From assembly GCF_024793895.1 (NCBI RefSeq), contig NZ_JANUSB010000009.1:225831-289830 (forward strand): DNA of 64,000 nucleotides, given 5' to 3'. Every line of letters starts with the position of its first letter. Position 1 is the first letter of the stretch. Source of the stretch: Serratia sp. AKBS12 (GTDB taxonomy: Bacteria; Pseudomonadota; Gammaproteobacteria; Enterobacterales; Enterobacteriaceae). Below the pieces are notes generated by a model. It saw only the letters and a list, made by a program, of their open reading frames with translations. It did no database searches and had not been told where the DNA came from. This document shows, piece after piece, positions 8,569 through 18,705 of the stretch. A program made the position numbers and the translations under genes.

Positions 8569-11406
8569 ATGTTGCCACTTCCAGCCCTCTTGCAGGCCCA
8601 GGCGCAGCAGATCGTTGAGCGTTTCCATGCTATCCAGGGCGCAGAATTTACCCTTGGCGCACATGAACAACAGATCCTGGCGTCGAGCGATTTTATCAGC
8701 GATATGCTGCTCAGCCATCCGGCATGGCTGGAAACCTTGCGCAGGCAGCCGCCGCTGCCGGACGAATGCCAGCATTACACCGCCTGGCTGCAAGACCTGC
8801 TGGAAGAAGTACATGATGAAGCGGCGCTGATGCGCACTCTGCGCCTGTTCCGGCGGGAAACCCTGGTGCGCATCGCCTGGGCGCAGGCGCAAAACCGTTG
8901 CAGCACCGAACAGACCTTGCGCCAGCTGAGCGCATTGGCGGAAACGCTGATCGTCAGCGCGCGCGACTGGCTGTATCAAACCTGCTGTCGCGAATGGGGC
9001 ACGCCGTGCAATGGCGAAGGCGTACCGCAGCCGTTGCTGATCCTCGGTATGGGTAAACTGGGCGGCGGCGAACTGAACTTTTCTTCGGATATCGATCTGA
9101 TTTTTGCCTACCCGGAAAATGGCCAGACCGAAGGCGGCCGGCGCCAGCTGGATAACGCCCAATTCTTTACGCGCCTCGGCCAGCGGCTGATCAAGGCGCT
9201 GGATCAGCAAACCATCGACGGCTTTGTCTATCGGGTCGACATGCGCCTGCGGCCGTTTGGCGACAGCGGCCCGCTGGTGATGAGCTTTGCCGCGCTGGAA
9301 GACTATTATCAGGAACAGGGGCGTGATTGGGAGCGTTACGCCATGGTCAAGGCGCGTCTGATGGGCGGTTTTGACGATGCTTACAGCCAGGAGCTGCGCA
9401 AAATGTTGCGGCCGTTCGTGTTCCGTCGTTACATCGATTTCAGTGTGATCCAGTCGCTGCGCAACATGAAGGGCATGATTGCGCGTGAAGTGCGGCGACG
9501 CGGGCTGAAGGACAACATCAAGCTGGGGGCCGGCGGCATTCGCGAAATCGAATTTATCACCCAGGTGTTCCAATTGATCCGTGGCGGGCGCGAGCCAGCA
9601 TTGCAGGGACGGGCGCTGCTGCCGACGTTACAGGCGGTGGGCGAACTGGGGCTGTTACCGCCCGAGCAGGTGGAGCAACTGAGCGACGGCTATCTGTTCC
9701 TGCGTCGCCTGGAAAACCTGTTGCAGGCGATAGCCGATCAGCAAACCCAGACCCTGCCACAGGATGCGCTCGATCAGGCGCGGCTGGCCTGGGGGATGGG
9801 CGTTGCCGACTGGCCCACCTTGTTGCAGCACCTGGACCACCATATGCAGGCGGTCAGGGCGGTATTTGATTGGCTTATTGGCGACGACAGTCCCGATATC
9901 GGCGAAGATCCCCATTATCAGCATTATCACAGCCTGTGGCAGGATGCCCTGGAGCAGCAGGAGATCGCGCCGTTAACGCCGCATCTGGACGACGAGGAGC
10001 GCGGCATGATGCTACGCACCATCGCCGAATTCCGTCACGATGTGGACAAGCGCACCATCGGGCCGCGCGGGCGCGACGTGCTGGATCAACTGATGCCGCG
10101 TTTGCTGGCGGCAGTCTGCCAGCGCAATGACGCGCCGACCGCGTTGGTGCGCCTGACGCAACTGTTATTGAGCATCGTCACCCGCACCACCTATCTGGAG
10201 CTGCTGGTGGAATATCAGGCGGCGCTCAGCCATTTGATTCGCCTGTGTGCGGCGTCACCGATGGTGGCCAGCCAATTGGCGCGCTACCCGCTATTGCTTG
10301 ATGAACTGCTTGACCCGTCGACGCTCTACCAACCGGTAGCCCCTGATGCCTATCGCAGCGAGCTGCGCCAGTATCTGCTGCGGGTTCCGGAGGATGACGA
10401 AGAACAGCGGTTGGAGGCGCTGCGGCAGTTCAAACAGGCGCAACTATTGCGCATTGCCGCCGGCGATATTGCCGAAGCGCTGCCGGTGATGAAAGTGAGC
10501 GACCACTTAACCTATCTGGCTGAGGCGATCATCGACGCCGTGGTACAACAGGCGTGGAACGACATGGTGGCACGCTATGGCCAGCCGACCCACTTGCTGG
10601 AGCGCCAAGGGCGCGGGTTCGCGGTGATTGGTTACGGTAAGCTGGGCGGGTGGGAACTGGGCTACAGTTCGGATCTCGATCTGGTGTTCCTGCTGGATTG
10701 CCCGCCCGATGTGATGACCGACGGCGATCGTTGCATTGACGGTCGCCAGTTCTATCTGCGTCTGGCACAGCGCGTAATGCATCTGTTCAGCACTCGAACC
10801 TCGTCCGGTATTTTGTATGAGGTTGACGCGCGTCTGCGGCCATCCGGCGCGGCCGGCATGCTGGTCAGTACCGTTGAGGCCTTTGCCGATTATCAGCAGA
10901 ACGAAGCCTGGACCTGGGAACACCAGGCATTGGTGCGGGCGCGTATCGTGTATGGCGATCCGGCACTGCATCAACGCTTCGACCAAATCCGCAGCCAGAT
11001 CCTTTGCAAGGCGCGCGTTGGCGCAACGTTGCAGCAGGAAGTGCGCGACATGCGCGAAAAAATGCGTAATCACCTCGGTAACAAGCAGCGCGAGCTGTTT
11101 GATATCAAAGCGGATGAAGGCGGCATAACGGATATCGAATTTATCGCCCAGTATCTGGTCTTACGCTATGCCGCCGACGAACCGCGCCTGACGCGCTGGT
11201 CCGATAACGTGCGGATTTTCGAGCTGATGGCCAATTACGGCATCATGTCGGAAGACGAAGCGCGAGCCTTGACCCGCGCCTATGTCACCATGCGCGATGA
11301 AATTCATCACCTGGCGTTGCAGGAGCACTCCGGCAAAGTCAGCAGTGAACTGTTCACTGCCGAGCGGGCGCAGGTGCGTGCCAGCTGGAGCCAATGGCTG
11401 GGCTAG
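8569..11406 (+). CDS. glnE: Glutamine synthetase adenylyltransferase/deadenylase GlnE
   Basis: Bifunctional cytosolic enzyme that adenylylates or deadenylylates glutamine synthetase in response to PII and glutamine, setting nitrogen assimilation. The 945-residue length is normal. Two nucleotidyltransferase domains are visible: the N-terminal deadenylase motif [17 protein letters not shown] with Asp174 and Asp176, and the C-terminal adenylylase motif [17 protein letters not shown] with Asp702 and Asp704. These match the duplicated architecture of E. coli GlnE. It lies between ygiF and hldE. Confidence 0.97.
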   Translation: MLPLPALLQAQAQQIVERFHAIQGAEFTLGAHEQQILASSDFISDMLLSHPAWLETLRRQPPLPDECQHYTAWLQDLLEEVHDEAALMRTLRLFRRETLVRIAWAQAQNRCSTEQTLRQLSALAETLIVSARDWLYQTCCREWGTPCNGEGVPQPLLILGMGKLGGGELNFSSDIDLIFAYPENGQTEGGRRQLDNAQFFTRLGQRLIKALDQQTIDGFVYRVDMRLRPFGDSGPLVMSFAALEDYYQEQGRDWERYAMVKARLMGGFDDAYSQELRKMLRPFVFRRYIDFSVIQSLRNMKGMIAREVRRRGLKDNIKLGAGGIREIEFITQVFQLIRGGREPALQGRALLPTLQAVGELGLLPPEQVEQLSDGYLFLRRLENLLQAIADQQTQTLPQDALDQARLAWGMGVADWPTLLQHLDHHMQAVRAVFDWLIGDDSPDIGEDPHYQHYHSLWQDALEQQEIAPLTPHLDDEERGMMLRTIAEFRHDVDKRTIGPRGRDVLDQLMPRLLAAVCQRNDAPTALVRLTQLLLSIVTRTTYLELLVEYQAALSHLIRLCAASPMVASQLARYPLLLDELLDPSTLYQPVAPDAYRSELRQYLLRVPEDDEEQRLEALRQFKQAQLLRIAAGDIAEALPVMKVSDHLTYLAEAIIDAVVQQAWNDMVARYGQPTHLLERQGRGFAVIGYGKLGGWELGYSSDLDLVFLLDCPPDVMTDGDRCIDGRQFYLRLAQRVMHLFSTRTSSGILYEVDARLRPSGAAGMLVSTVEAFADYQQNEAWTWEHQALVRARIVYGDPALHQRFDQIRSQILCKARVGATLQQEVRDMREKMRNHLGNKQRELFDIKADEGGITDIEFIAQYLVLRYAADEPRLTRWSDNVRIFELMANYGIMSEDEARALTRAYVTMRDEIHHLALQEHSGKVSSELFTAERAQVRASWSQWLG

Positions 11407-11486
11407 ACAACACGTTTTTGCTGGTATCAACGGCGTCTGTGATACTATCGGCGCCATTAATTTTATGACCTGTTTGGAGTTATCGG

Positions 11487-12917
11487 ATGAAAGTTACACT
11501 GCCTGATTTTCGCCGCGCCGGTGTACTGGTGGTTGGTGACGTCATGTTGGATCGCTATTGGTATGGGCCGACCAGCCGTATTTCACCGGAAGCCCCGGTA
11601 CCGGTGGTCAAGGTGGATACCATCGAAGAGCGTCCTGGCGGTGCGGCTAACGTCGCGATGAACATTGCCTCGCTGGGCGCCAACTCGCGTCTGGTGGGCC
11701 TGACCGGCATTGACGATGCGGCGCGTGCGCTGAGCGCCAAGCTCAACGAGGTCAATGTGCGTTGTGACTTCGTGTCGGTGCCGACGCATCCGACCATCAC
11801 CAAACTGCGCGTGCTGTCCCGCAATCAACAGCTTATTCGCCTTGATTTTGAAGAAGGTTTTTCCAACGTCGATCCACAGCCGATGCTGGAGCGCATTCAA
11901 CTGGCGTTGCCGCAGATTGGCGCACTGGTGCTGTCCGATTACGCCAAGGGCGCGCTGAGCAAGGTGCAGGGCATGATCAAACTGGCGCGTGGCGCCGGGG
12001 TGCCGGTACTGATCGATCCCAAAGGCACCGATTTTGAACGCTACCGTGGTGCGACGCTGCTCACGCCAAACCTCTCGGAGTTCGAAGCGGTGGTGGGCCA
12101 CTGCAAGGACGAAGCCGAGCTGGTGGAGCGCGGCATGAAGCTGGTGGCGGATTTTGAACTTTCCGCGCTGCTGGTGACGCGTTCGGAGCATGGCATGACG
12201 CTGCTGCAACCGGGCCGTCCGCCGCTGCATCTGCCAACGCAGGCGCAGGAAGTGTTCGACGTAACCGGTGCCGGCGACACGGTAATTGGCGTATTGGCTG
12301 CGGCACTGGCCGCCGGTAATACGCTGGAAGAGTCGTGTTTCCTGGCGAACGCCGCTGCCGGCGTGGTGGTTGGCAAGTTGGGCACTTCCACCGTTTCGCC
12401 GATCGAGCTGGAAAATGCCATCCGTGGTCGAGCCGAAACCGGTTTTGGCGTGATGAGCGAAGCACAGCTGAAAGAGGCGGTGGCGCAGGCGCGCCAGCGC
12501 GGAGAAAAAGTGGTCATGACCAACGGCATCTTCGACATTCTGCATGCTGGCCACGTCTCCTACCTGGCCAACGCCCGTAAATTGGGCGATCGCCTGATTG
12601 TTGCGGTCAACAGCGACGCTTCTACCAAGCGCCTGAAGGGTGAAACCCGCCCGGTGAACGCGTTGGAAAACCGCATGATCGTGCTGGGGGCGTTGGAAGC
12701 GGTCGACTGGGTGGTGCCGTTTGAAGAGGACACGCCACAGCGCCTGATCGCCGATATCCTACCGGATCTGCTGGTAAAAGGCGGCGATTACAAGCCGGAA
12801 GAGATTGCTGGCAGCGCTGAAGTGTGGGCCAACGGTGGCGACGTGAAAGTGCTGAACTTTGAAGATGGTCTGTCAACGACCAACATCATCAAGGCCATCA
12901 AGGACGGGCGCGGTTAA
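11487..12917 (+). CDS. hldE: Bifunctional heptose kinase/adenylyltransferase HldE
   Basis: Makes ADP-D-glycero-manno-heptose for the LPS inner core: the N-terminal domain phosphorylates heptose-7-phosphate at C1 and the C-terminal domain adenylylates the product. The 476 residues include a ribokinase-fold domain (about 1-318) with the DVTGAGD catalytic motif ending at Asp264, and a cytidylyltransferase-like domain (about 344-476) with [10 protein letters not shown], whose HAGH occupies 353-356. Length and order match E. coli HldE (RfaE). Confidence 0.97.
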   Translation: MKVTLPDFRRAGVLVVGDVMLDRYWYGPTSRISPEAPVPVVKVDTIEERPGGAANVAMNIASLGANSRLVGLTGIDDAARALSAKLNEVNVRCDFVSVPTHPTITKLRVLSRNQQLIRLDFEEGFSNVDPQPMLERIQLALPQIGALVLSDYAKGALSKVQGMIKLARGAGVPVLIDPKGTDFERYRGATLLTPNLSEFEAVVGHCKDEAELVERGMKLVADFELSALLVTRSEHGMTLLQPGRPPLHLPTQAQEVFDVTGAGDTVIGVLAAALAAGNTLEESCFLANAAAGVVVGKLGTSTVSPIELENAIRGRAETGFGVMSEAQLKEAVAQARQRGEKVVMTNGIFDILHAGHVSYLANARKLGDRLIVAVNSDASTKRLKGETRPVNALENRMIVLGALEAVDWVVPFEEDTPQRLIADILPDLLVKGGDYKPEEIAGSAEVWANGGDVKVLNFEDGLSTTNIIKAIKDGRG

Positions 12918-12983
12918 TCACGCCGCTGCAACGAGAACATCTTGCGTGGGCGTGCTTGACGCCCCTGATTGCGGTGGTTGCCA

Positions 12984-14219
12984 GTGAGTGGATTAAAACA
13001 GGAGCTGGGGTTGGCGCAGGGAGTAGGCTTGTTGTCCACCTCGCTGCTTGGCACCGGGGTGTTTGCCGTGCCGGCGTTGGCGGCCCAACTGGCGCAGGGG
13101 GACAGCCTGTGGGCCTGGCCGCTGCTGATTGCGTTGGTGTTCCCGATTGCCATCGCCTTTGCCGCGTTAGGGCGTCACTTTCCCAGCGCCGGCGGTGCGG
13201 CGCATTTTGTCGGTATGGCGTTTGGCCCGCGTATGGCCAAGGTCACTGCCTGGCTGTTCCTGTCGGTGATCCCGGTGGGCTTGCCTGCCGCCTTGCAAAT
13301 CGCCGCCGGTTTCTGGCAGGCGACGCTCGGCTGGAGTGCCAACGGCCTGCTGCTGGTGCAAATCGCCACGCTGATGGCCATCTGGTTGCTCGGCACCCGC
13401 AGCGCCGGCTCCAGCGCCAATGTTCAAACGCTGATCGCGATCCTGGTGGTGGCTCTGGTGGCCGCCATCTGGTGGAAGGGCGAGATCAGACCGGCGCATA
13501 TTCCTTGGCCGGCGCTCGATGACATTTCTCCCCCCAGGCTGTTTGATGCCCTGGCGGTTATGTTCTGGTGTTTCGTCGGACTGGAGGCCTTCGCGCATCT
13601 GGCGACGGAGTTTCGCCAGCCGGAACGCGACTTCCCGCGTGCTTTGCTGCTGGGTCTGCTGGTAGCCGGCCTGGTGTACTGGGGCTGTACCGTCGCAGTA
13701 CTGCACTTTCACGCCTATGGGGAGCATCAGGCGGCTGCGGCCTCGCTGCCCGCTATCGTGGTGCAGCTGTTTGGCCAGCATGCGCTGTGGATTGCCTGCG
13801 TGATCGGTTATCTGGCCTGTTTTGCCAGCGTGAATATCTATACCCAGAGTTTTGCCCGGCTGGTGTGGTCGCAGGCGCAGAGCAAACCCGGTAGCGCCTT
13901 GGCACAATTGTCTGCCGGTCAGGCGCCGGTCAATGCGCTCAGCGCGGTGGTGGGCAGTTGCCTATTGTTTACCTTGCTGATCTACGCGCTTGATTTGCCG
14001 CTGGATACGCTGCTGGTGTATGCCAATGGCATCTTCGTGCTGATTTATCTGCTGTGCATGCTGGCGGGCTGCCGTATTTTATTGGGGCGTTCGCGATGGA
14101 TGGCGGCGATTGGCACGCTGCTGTGTTTGCTGTTGTTGGTGATTATCGGCTGGAAAAGCCTCTATGCGCTAGCGATGTTGGCGCTGATTTGGCTGGTATT
14201 GCCGCGCGCCAAGGCGTGA
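12984..14219 (+). CDS. yjeH: L-methionine/branched-chain amino acid exporter YjeH
   Basis: APC-superfamily inner-membrane transporter; the E. coli orthologue exports methionine and branched-chain amino acids. From the GTG at 12984 the 411-residue product starts MSGLKQELGLAQG, the same N-terminus as E. coli YjeH, and stays similar throughout (LLSTSLLGTGVFAVPALAA, FWCFVGLEAFAHLA, WIACVIGYLACFAS). An in-frame TTG at 12969 is possible but not supported. In E. coli yjeH is elsewhere on the chromosome, so its place between hldE and ubiK is a local difference. Confidence 0.92.
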   Translation: MSGLKQELGLAQGVGLLSTSLLGTGVFAVPALAAQLAQGDSLWAWPLLIALVFPIAIAFAALGRHFPSAGGAAHFVGMAFGPRMAKVTAWLFLSVIPVGLPAALQIAAGFWQATLGWSANGLLLVQIATLMAIWLLGTRSAGSSANVQTLIAILVVALVAAIWWKGEIRPAHIPWPALDDISPPRLFDALAVMFWCFVGLEAFAHLATEFRQPERDFPRALLLGLLVAGLVYWGCTVAVLHFHAYGEHQAAAASLPAIVVQLFGQHALWIACVIGYLACFASVNIYTQSFARLVWSQAQSKPGSALAQLSAGQAPVNALSAVVGSCLLFTLLIYALDLPLDTLLVYANGIFVLIYLLCMLAGCRILLGRSRWMAAIGTLLCLLLLVIIGWKSLYALAMLALIWLVLPRAKA

Positions 14220-14264
14220 GAAATACGGGGCTGAACCGGCGTTCAGCCCAGGTTGGCCACAGAT

Positions 14265-14534
14265 TTATTCTTCTTCCTGCTTCGGCGTGCCGGCCTGTTT
14301 GCTTTCCAGATCGGCCAGACGCTGCTCCAGCAGAGCCAGTTTCTCGCGCGTGCGCAGCAGCACCTGGGTCTGCACGTCAAATTCTTCGCGATTGACCAGG
14401 TCCAGGCGGGTCAGTTGCGCTTGCAGTACCTGACGGATTTTCTTTTCTACGTCTTCCCCGAATTCCCGGACACCCTTGGGCATGGATTCATGTACCTGGC
14501 GTGCGATCTGTTCAATTTTTTTCGGGTCAATCAT
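14265..14534 (-). CDS. ubiK: Ubiquinone biosynthesis accessory factor UbiK (YqiC)
   Basis: Small accessory protein for aerobic coenzyme Q synthesis; with UbiJ it is thought to help present lipid intermediates. The 89-residue product is a BMFP-domain coiled-coil protein: an amphipathic N-terminal helix ([19 protein letters not shown]), then a heptad-rich C-terminal helix ([19 protein letters not shown]). It converges on yjeH and is divergent from ribB, as in E. coli. Confidence 0.93.
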   Translation of the reverse strand: MIDPKKIEQIARQVHESMPKGVREFGEDVEKKIRQVLQAQLTRLDLVNREEFDVQTQVLLRTREKLALLEQRLADLESKQAGTPKQEEE

Positions 14535-14681
14535 GGCGTATCCCTTTCAGAATGTAATGGCTGTTGTCTAGTGTAATGCGTGTTGCCCGTTGGATAAACT
14601 AACTTTCACCTTGCCGGCTTGCATGATAAGTGCACGCTTTGCCAATTGCCTCGGATAATCATTAGCGTTATAGTCATAACG

Positions 14682-14838
14682 CTTATTCTCAGGGCGGGGT
14701 GAAAGTCCCCACCGGCGGTAAATCACCTTCTACGGTGAAAGCCCGCGAGCGCTCAGCCAGCCTTTAGGTTGGTTAGAGGTCAGCAGATCCGGTGTAATTC
14801 CGGGGCCGACGGTTATAGTCCGGATGGGAGAGAGTAAC
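14682..14838 (+). ncRNA. FMN riboswitch (RFN element) in the ribB leader
   Basis: Conserved RFN core elements are present in order: AGGGCGGGGTGAAAGTCCCC near 14691, ACCGGCGGTAA, GAAAGCCCGCGAGCG, a variable hairpin, CAGCAGATCCGGTG, TTCCGGGGCCGACGG, and the closing GTCCGGATGGGAGAGA. The element ends about 109 bp before the ribB start. It should lower ribB expression when FMN is plentiful, and in E. coli the same leader yields the small RNA SroG. Confidence 0.96.
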
Positions 14839-14946
14839 GGTAACTGCCGGGTTTGCGCCCGCTTGCGTTATTTTTGGCTATGTCTACGCCACTCCTCAAG
14901 ATCGCCCTGGTTCTGGTAATCCATAAATTTAATGAGGTTTTTTACC

Positions 14947-15600
14947 ATGAATCAGACGCTACTTTCAGACTTCGGCACGCCGGTAGAACGCGTTGAACGC
15001 GCGTTGGACGCATTGCGCAATGGGCGCGGCGTCATGGTGCTTGATGATGAAAATCGTGAAAACGAAGGTGACATGATCTTCGCCGCCGAAACCATGACCG
15101 TGGAACAAATGGCGCTGACCATTCGCCATGGCAGTGGCATCGTGTGCCTGTGTCTCACCGAAGAACGCCGTCAGCAGCTTGAGCTGCCAATGATGGTGAC
15201 CAACAACTCCAGCCAGTTCCAGACCGCCTTCACCGTGACCATTGAAGCGGCGCAGGGCGTTACCACCGGCGTTTCCGCCGCGGACCGCCTGACCACCATC
15301 CGTGCGGCGATTGCCGACAACGCCAAACCGAGCGATCTGAACCGCCCGGGCCATGTGTTCCCGTTGCGCGCGCAGCCGGGTGGCGTGCTGAGTCGCCGTG
15401 GCCACACTGAAGCCACCATCGATATGGTGGCGCTGGCCGGTTTTAAACCCGCTGGCGTACTGTGTGAACTGACCAACGATGATGGCACCATGGCGCATGC
15501 GCCGGAAGTGATCGAGTTCGCCAAGCAGCATGACATGCCGGTGCTGACCATTGAAGACCTGGTGGCCTACCGCCAGATGCACGAAAAGCAGGCGAGCTGA
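14947..15600 (+). CDS. ribB: 3,4-dihydroxy-2-butanone-4-phosphate synthase RibB
   Basis: Converts ribulose-5-phosphate to formate and 3,4-dihydroxy-2-butanone-4-phosphate for riboflavin synthesis. The 217-residue product keeps the active-site stretch [16 protein letters not shown] (about 33-48), the HGSGIVCL and GHVFPLRAQ motifs, and HTEATIDM. The start at 14947 gives [17 protein letters not shown] as in E. coli; the in-frame start at 14932 is not needed. Expression is under the upstream FMN riboswitch. Confidence 0.97.
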   Translation: MNQTLLSDFGTPVERVERALDALRNGRGVMVLDDENRENEGDMIFAAETMTVEQMALTIRHGSGIVCLCLTEERRQQLELPMMVTNNSSQFQTAFTVTIEAAQGVTTGVSAADRLTTIRAAIADNAKPSDLNRPGHVFPLRAQPGGVLSRRGHTEATIDMVALAGFKPAGVLCELTNDDGTMAHAPEVIEFAKQHDMPVLTIEDLVAYRQMHEKQAS

Positions 15601-15653
15601 TAGTCTGCCAGGGCGTCGACTGCGGCGCCTGTGACCGATGATAGGCAGATAAA

Positions 15654-15681
15654 AAAAGGCTGAACCCGGTTCAGCCTTTTT
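15654..15681. terminator. Bidirectional terminator between ribB and zupT
   Basis: AAAGGCTGAAC pairs with GTTCAGCCTTT around a short loop, flanked by A-run and T-run on opposite sides, so it can act on both convergent genes. Confidence 0.85.
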
Positions 15682-15693
15682 GCATTTTTGCGG

Positions 15694-16461
15694 TTAGCCG
15701 ATGCCGCCGCTTTGCAGCAGCGTCAGGCTAAAGCCCATCACTGCCATACCGCACAATACGCCGTAACTGGGGTTATTATGTGGGTCGATTTCTTTTGCCA
15801 GCGGCATCAATTCATCTACCGACAATGCCACCATGATGCCGGCCACCGCCGCCATGATTGAGGCCATTACCACCGGCGAAATCAGCGGGCCAAGCAGCAC
15901 AAATGCCAGCACACCGCCGAGAATCTCCGCCAACCCCGATATTCCCGACCAGAACAACGCCTTGGTTTTTGATCCGGTAGCGGCGTATACCGGTCCGGCC
16001 ACCGCCAGTCCTTCGGGAATGTTATGCATGGCGACGGCTAACGCGATGCCCATGCCCAGTTCCAGATCGGCGCTGGCGGTGACGAAGGTGGCGATGCCCT
16101 CCGGGAAGTTATGCAGGCTGATGCCGAGCGTCAGCAGGATAGCGGTGCGCTTCAGATTGAGTGGCTTGAGCGGCTTCTGGACCAGATCCTGCGGGTGCTG
16201 GTGCGGCAACATGCGATCGAGCGCAAAATACCCCAGCAGGCCGAACATGAACATACCGTAGCCCAGCATCGGCGACATGCCCGGCGTATGCAGCGCGGCA
16301 GGCAGCATTTCCATTAGCGAAATCAACAGCATAATCCCGGCAGCGAAGCCAAGGGCAAATGCCAGCAGCCGGTTGGAGGGCTTCTGGCCGATAATGCCGA
16401 ACAGGGCGCCTAGGAAAGTTGCACCACCGGCCAGCAGAGTCAAAATCAGCGGTACCGACAT
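15694..16461 (-). CDS. zupT: Zinc/divalent metal transporter ZupT
   Basis: ZIP-family inner-membrane importer of zinc with broad divalent-metal range, including iron and manganese in E. coli. The 255-residue product begins [12 protein letters not shown] and has the metal-path motifs HNFPEG and HNIPEG in neighbouring helices. The ATG at 16461 is chosen over an upstream GTG at 16470 because AGGTGA lies about 7 bases before it and E. coli ZupT starts at the equivalent residue. A Fur-box-like sequence lies 14 bases upstream. Confidence 0.95.
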   Translation of the reverse strand: MSVPLILTLLAGGATFLGALFGIIGQKPSNRLLAFALGFAAGIMLLISLMEMLPAALHTPGMSPMLGYGMFMFGLLGYFALDRMLPHQHPQDLVQKPLKPLNLKRTAILLTLGISLHNFPEGIATFVTASADLELGMGIALAVAMHNIPEGLAVAGPVYAATGSKTKALFWSGISGLAEILGGVLAFVLLGPLISPVVMASIMAAVAGIMVALSVDELMPLAKEIDPHNNPSYGVLCGMAVMGFSLTLLQSGGIG

Positions 16462-16474
16462 CGTGGTCACCTAT

Positions 16475-16493
16475 GCTAATGATTATTATTCAT
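16475..16493 (-). promoter_or_regulatory. Possible Fur box upstream of zupT
   Basis: On the minus strand ATGAATAATAATCATTAGC agrees with the 19-bp Fur consensus at 14 positions by hand alignment, with an intact AATAATCATTA core. It lies just before the zupT ribosome-binding site. Fur control would fit the iron uptake ability of ZupT, but the region is AT-rich and a chance match is possible. Confidence 0.4.
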
Positions 16494-16667
16494 ATTCTGA
16501 TACTAACAGAGTAAGGGCATAAATCGAGTGGATTTGCCTGATTGTTCTTATTGATTTAACCATTCAAATTTCTTGAATATCTTCATCACGCTTCTCCGAC
16601 TGTGTCGCATTGAAAAACGGCGTAAGGTAGTCCGCAGTAATGTTGAACCTTCAGCACAGGATAATTT

Positions 16668-17450
16668 ATGACCACTTCTCGTATGTCTGCTCTGTTCCTT
16701 GGCCACGGTAGCCCGATGAACGTATTGGAAGAGAACCGCTATACCGCAGCGTGGCGCCATCTGGGCGAAACGCTGCCGCGGCCGAAGGCAATTCTGGCGA
16801 TTTCTGCCCATTGGTATACCCGTGGTACTGCGGTAACGGCGATGGAATATCCCAAAACCATTCATGATTTTGGCGGTTTTCCGCAGGCGCTGTTTGATAC
16901 GCAATACCCCGCGCCGGGTTCACCGGCGTTGGCGGCGCAGTTGCAACAGTTGCTGGCACCAACGGTGGTCATGGCCGATACCGGCGAATGGGGGCTCGAC
17001 CATGGTAGTTGGGGAGTGTTGATCAAGATGTATCCGCAGGCAGACATCCCGGTGGTGCAATTGAGCATTGATGGGACAAAACCGGCGGAATATCACTTTG
17101 AGTTGGGTAGGAAACTGGCGGTGCTGCGTGAGCAGGGGGTGATGATCGTGGCCAGCGGCAACGTGGTACATAATTTAAGAATGGTGAAGTGGCAGGGCGA
17201 CACCAGTCCGTACCCGTGGGCCGAGTCGTTCAATCGCTTTGTGCGTGACAATCTGGCTTACCAGGGCGAACACCATCCGCTGGTGAACTTTATGCAGCAC
17301 GAGGGGGCGGCGCTGTCCAATCCGACGCCGGAACATTATCTGCCGTTGCTGTACGTACTGGGCAGTTGGAACGGCGAGGAGCAGATTGGCGTGCCGGTTG
17401 ACGGCCTGGAAATGGGCGCGTTGAGTATGCTGTCGGTGCAGATAGGATAA
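16668..17450 (+). CDS. ygiD: YgiD, DODA-type extradiol dioxygenase family
   Basis: LigB/DODA superfamily metalloenzyme; E. coli YgiD cleaves L-DOPA at the 4,5 position. The 260-residue product has the metal-binding His13 in LFLGHGSPM and His48 in ISAHWY, the DHGSWG segment, and a later conserved His in ASGNVVHNL. The ATG at 16668 gives MTTSRMSALFLGHG. In E. coli ygiD is followed by ygiC; here seven genes are inserted between them. Confidence 0.92.
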   Translation: MTTSRMSALFLGHGSPMNVLEENRYTAAWRHLGETLPRPKAILAISAHWYTRGTAVTAMEYPKTIHDFGGFPQALFDTQYPAPGSPALAAQLQQLLAPTVVMADTGEWGLDHGSWGVLIKMYPQADIPVVQLSIDGTKPAEYHFELGRKLAVLREQGVMIVASGNVVHNLRMVKWQGDTSPYPWAESFNRFVRDNLAYQGEHHPLVNFMQHEGAALSNPTPEHYLPLLYVLGSWNGEEQIGVPVDGLEMGALSMLSVQIG

Positions 17451-17454
17451 ATGC

Positions 17455-17479
17455 CCACGCCGGCCTTAAGCCGGTGTGG
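17455..17479. terminator. Hairpin between convergent ygiD and the LacI-family gene
   Basis: CCACGCCGGC (17455-17464) pairs with GCCGGTGTGG (17470-17479) allowing a wobble, with a 5-base loop. Neither side has a good T-run, so termination is only suggested by position. Confidence 0.4.
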
Positions 17480-18491
17480 ATCTATCGGCAAAACCGCAGG
17501 ATTGGCGGATCACGAGTGAAGGTGGCAGGATGATGCGCTTTGGCGGTTCATCATTGCCCTGAATACGGCTATACAGCAATTCTCCGGCCTTGCGGCCTAT
17601 TTCGCGCGAGGCCACCGATACGGTGGTCAAACCCGGCTGCACCAGCGACGCTTCGGTAATATCATCAAAACCAATCAGCGCAAAATCTTTGCCTATCTGT
17701 CGATTGAACTTGCGTAATGTCTGCATTACACCCAGGGCGACAATGTCCTGATAACATAACGCCGCCGTGATTTCCGGGTGGTTCATTAACAGTAGCTCCG
17801 CTGCCTTGGCTCCGGAACTTTGGCTGGCATCGCTGTCCACGATCCATTCCCCCTTCACCACAATACCCCATTCAAGCAGTTTGCTGGTGTAACCTCCCAG
17901 CCGCTGTGCTCGGGTGGTGGAGTTGATCGAGCCGCCGATGAACGCGATATTGCGATGGCCAAGATCCAGCAGATGCTGCGTCGCCAACTGGGTGCCCAGA
18001 AAGTTGTCGGTACCGACGAAGTCAAAGTGCGCATCGGCCACCGGCCTTACCACCATTATGGCCGGTATCTTACGGCGTTTTAGCGTTTCAAAAAACAGGG
18101 TAGGCGTTTGTCGGGCTGCGCATAGAACCATGCCGCTGGCGCTGTTTTGCAACAGCGAGTCGACAAACTTTTGCTGCCTGCCAGCTGACTCTTCGCTGTT
18201 TGCCAGAAAAAGCATCAACTGATGGCGTTCCATTTCCTGACTCAGCCCGGCGGTCATCTCCGCATAAAACGGGTTGGTTATGTCGTGTAACAACAGGCCG
18301 ACCTGGTTGCTGCTGCGATTGCGCAAATTTGCAGCGGTCTGATTATAAACGTAGCCCAACCGATCGATGGCACTCAATACGCGTTTGCGTGTTTCATCCG
18401 ATATACGGCCCCGGTTGCGTAATACCATCGAGACCGTTGCGGTGGAAACTTTTGCGTATGCGGCGACATCCGCCAAGGTAATGGTGCTCAT
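17466..18491 (-). CDS. LacI-family regulator of the mannose-type PTS locus
   Basis: Predicted repressor of the divergent isomerase-PTS operon and of the downstream cupin pair. The 341-residue product has a helix-turn-helix at about residues 4-24 (ITLADVAAYAKVSTATVSMV), a LacI hinge, and a sugar-binding-like sensor domain. It resembles MalI in segments such as DLGHRNIAFIGG and QRLGGYTSKL. A 16-bp palindrome lies 34 bp upstream of its start, so it probably controls itself. The same palindrome precedes the other two units, which is the main argument for its role. Confidence 0.87.
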   Translation of the reverse strand: MSTITLADVAAYAKVSTATVSMVLRNRGRISDETRKRVLSAIDRLGYVYNQTAANLRNRSSNQVGLLLHDITNPFYAEMTAGLSQEMERHQLMLFLANSEESAGRQQKFVDSLLQNSASGMVLCAARQTPTLFFETLKRRKIPAIMVVRPVADAHFDFVGTDNFLGTQLATQHLLDLGHRNIAFIGGSINSTTRAQRLGGYTSKLLEWGIVVKGEWIVDSDASQSSGAKAAELLLMNHPEITAALCYQDIVALGVMQTLRKFNRQIGKDFALIGFDDITEASLVQPGLTTVSVASREIGRKAGELLYSRIQGNDEPPKRIILPPSLVIRQSCGFADRSTPA

Positions 18492-18524
18492 TCCCCCTCC
18501 TGTCAGTATTGACCTTTGCTGTAA

Positions 18525-18540
18525 GGTTTATCGATTAACC
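18525..18540. promoter_or_regulatory. Palindromic operator, copy 1 (regulator promoter side)
   Basis: GGTTTATCGATTAACC is an almost perfect palindrome with an ATCGAT centre, typical of LacI-family operators. It is closest to the regulator gene in the divergent intergenic region. Compared with the other two copies it differs by one base in the left arm and one in the right. Confidence 0.75.
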
Positions 18541-18567
18541 TGTAATTGCAAATTTCTGTGAATAAAG

Positions 18568-18583
18568 AGTGATTACCATCACG
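18568..18583. promoter_or_regulatory. Putative CRP site
   Basis: AGTGATTACCATCACG agrees with TGTGA-N6-TCACA at eight of ten defined positions. It lies in the divergent region between the regulator and the isomerase-PTS operon, 138 bp upstream of the isomerase start, and would add catabolite control to the sugar-specific repression. Confidence 0.6.
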
Positions 18584-18655
18584 ATAAACGATCCATTTAC
18601 GGGGTTTATCACGATTCTATGAGGTTAATCTCGTTAATCAGCCTATTGCTAATAA

Positions 18656-18671
18656 GGTTAATCGATTAATC
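18656..18671. promoter_or_regulatory. Palindromic operator, copy 2 (isomerase-PTS promoter side)
   Basis: GGTTAATCGATTAATC is identical to the copy at 24496-24511. Extra GTTAATC half-sites at 18624-18630 and 18633-18639, and a GATAAAC...GTTTATC pair at 18584-18610, make this a dense cluster of possible contacts. It is 35 bp upstream of the chosen isomerase start. Confidence 0.8.
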
Positions 18672-18705
18672 TTTTGTTATGGATTCAGTTCACAGGCAGA
18701 AGAAT

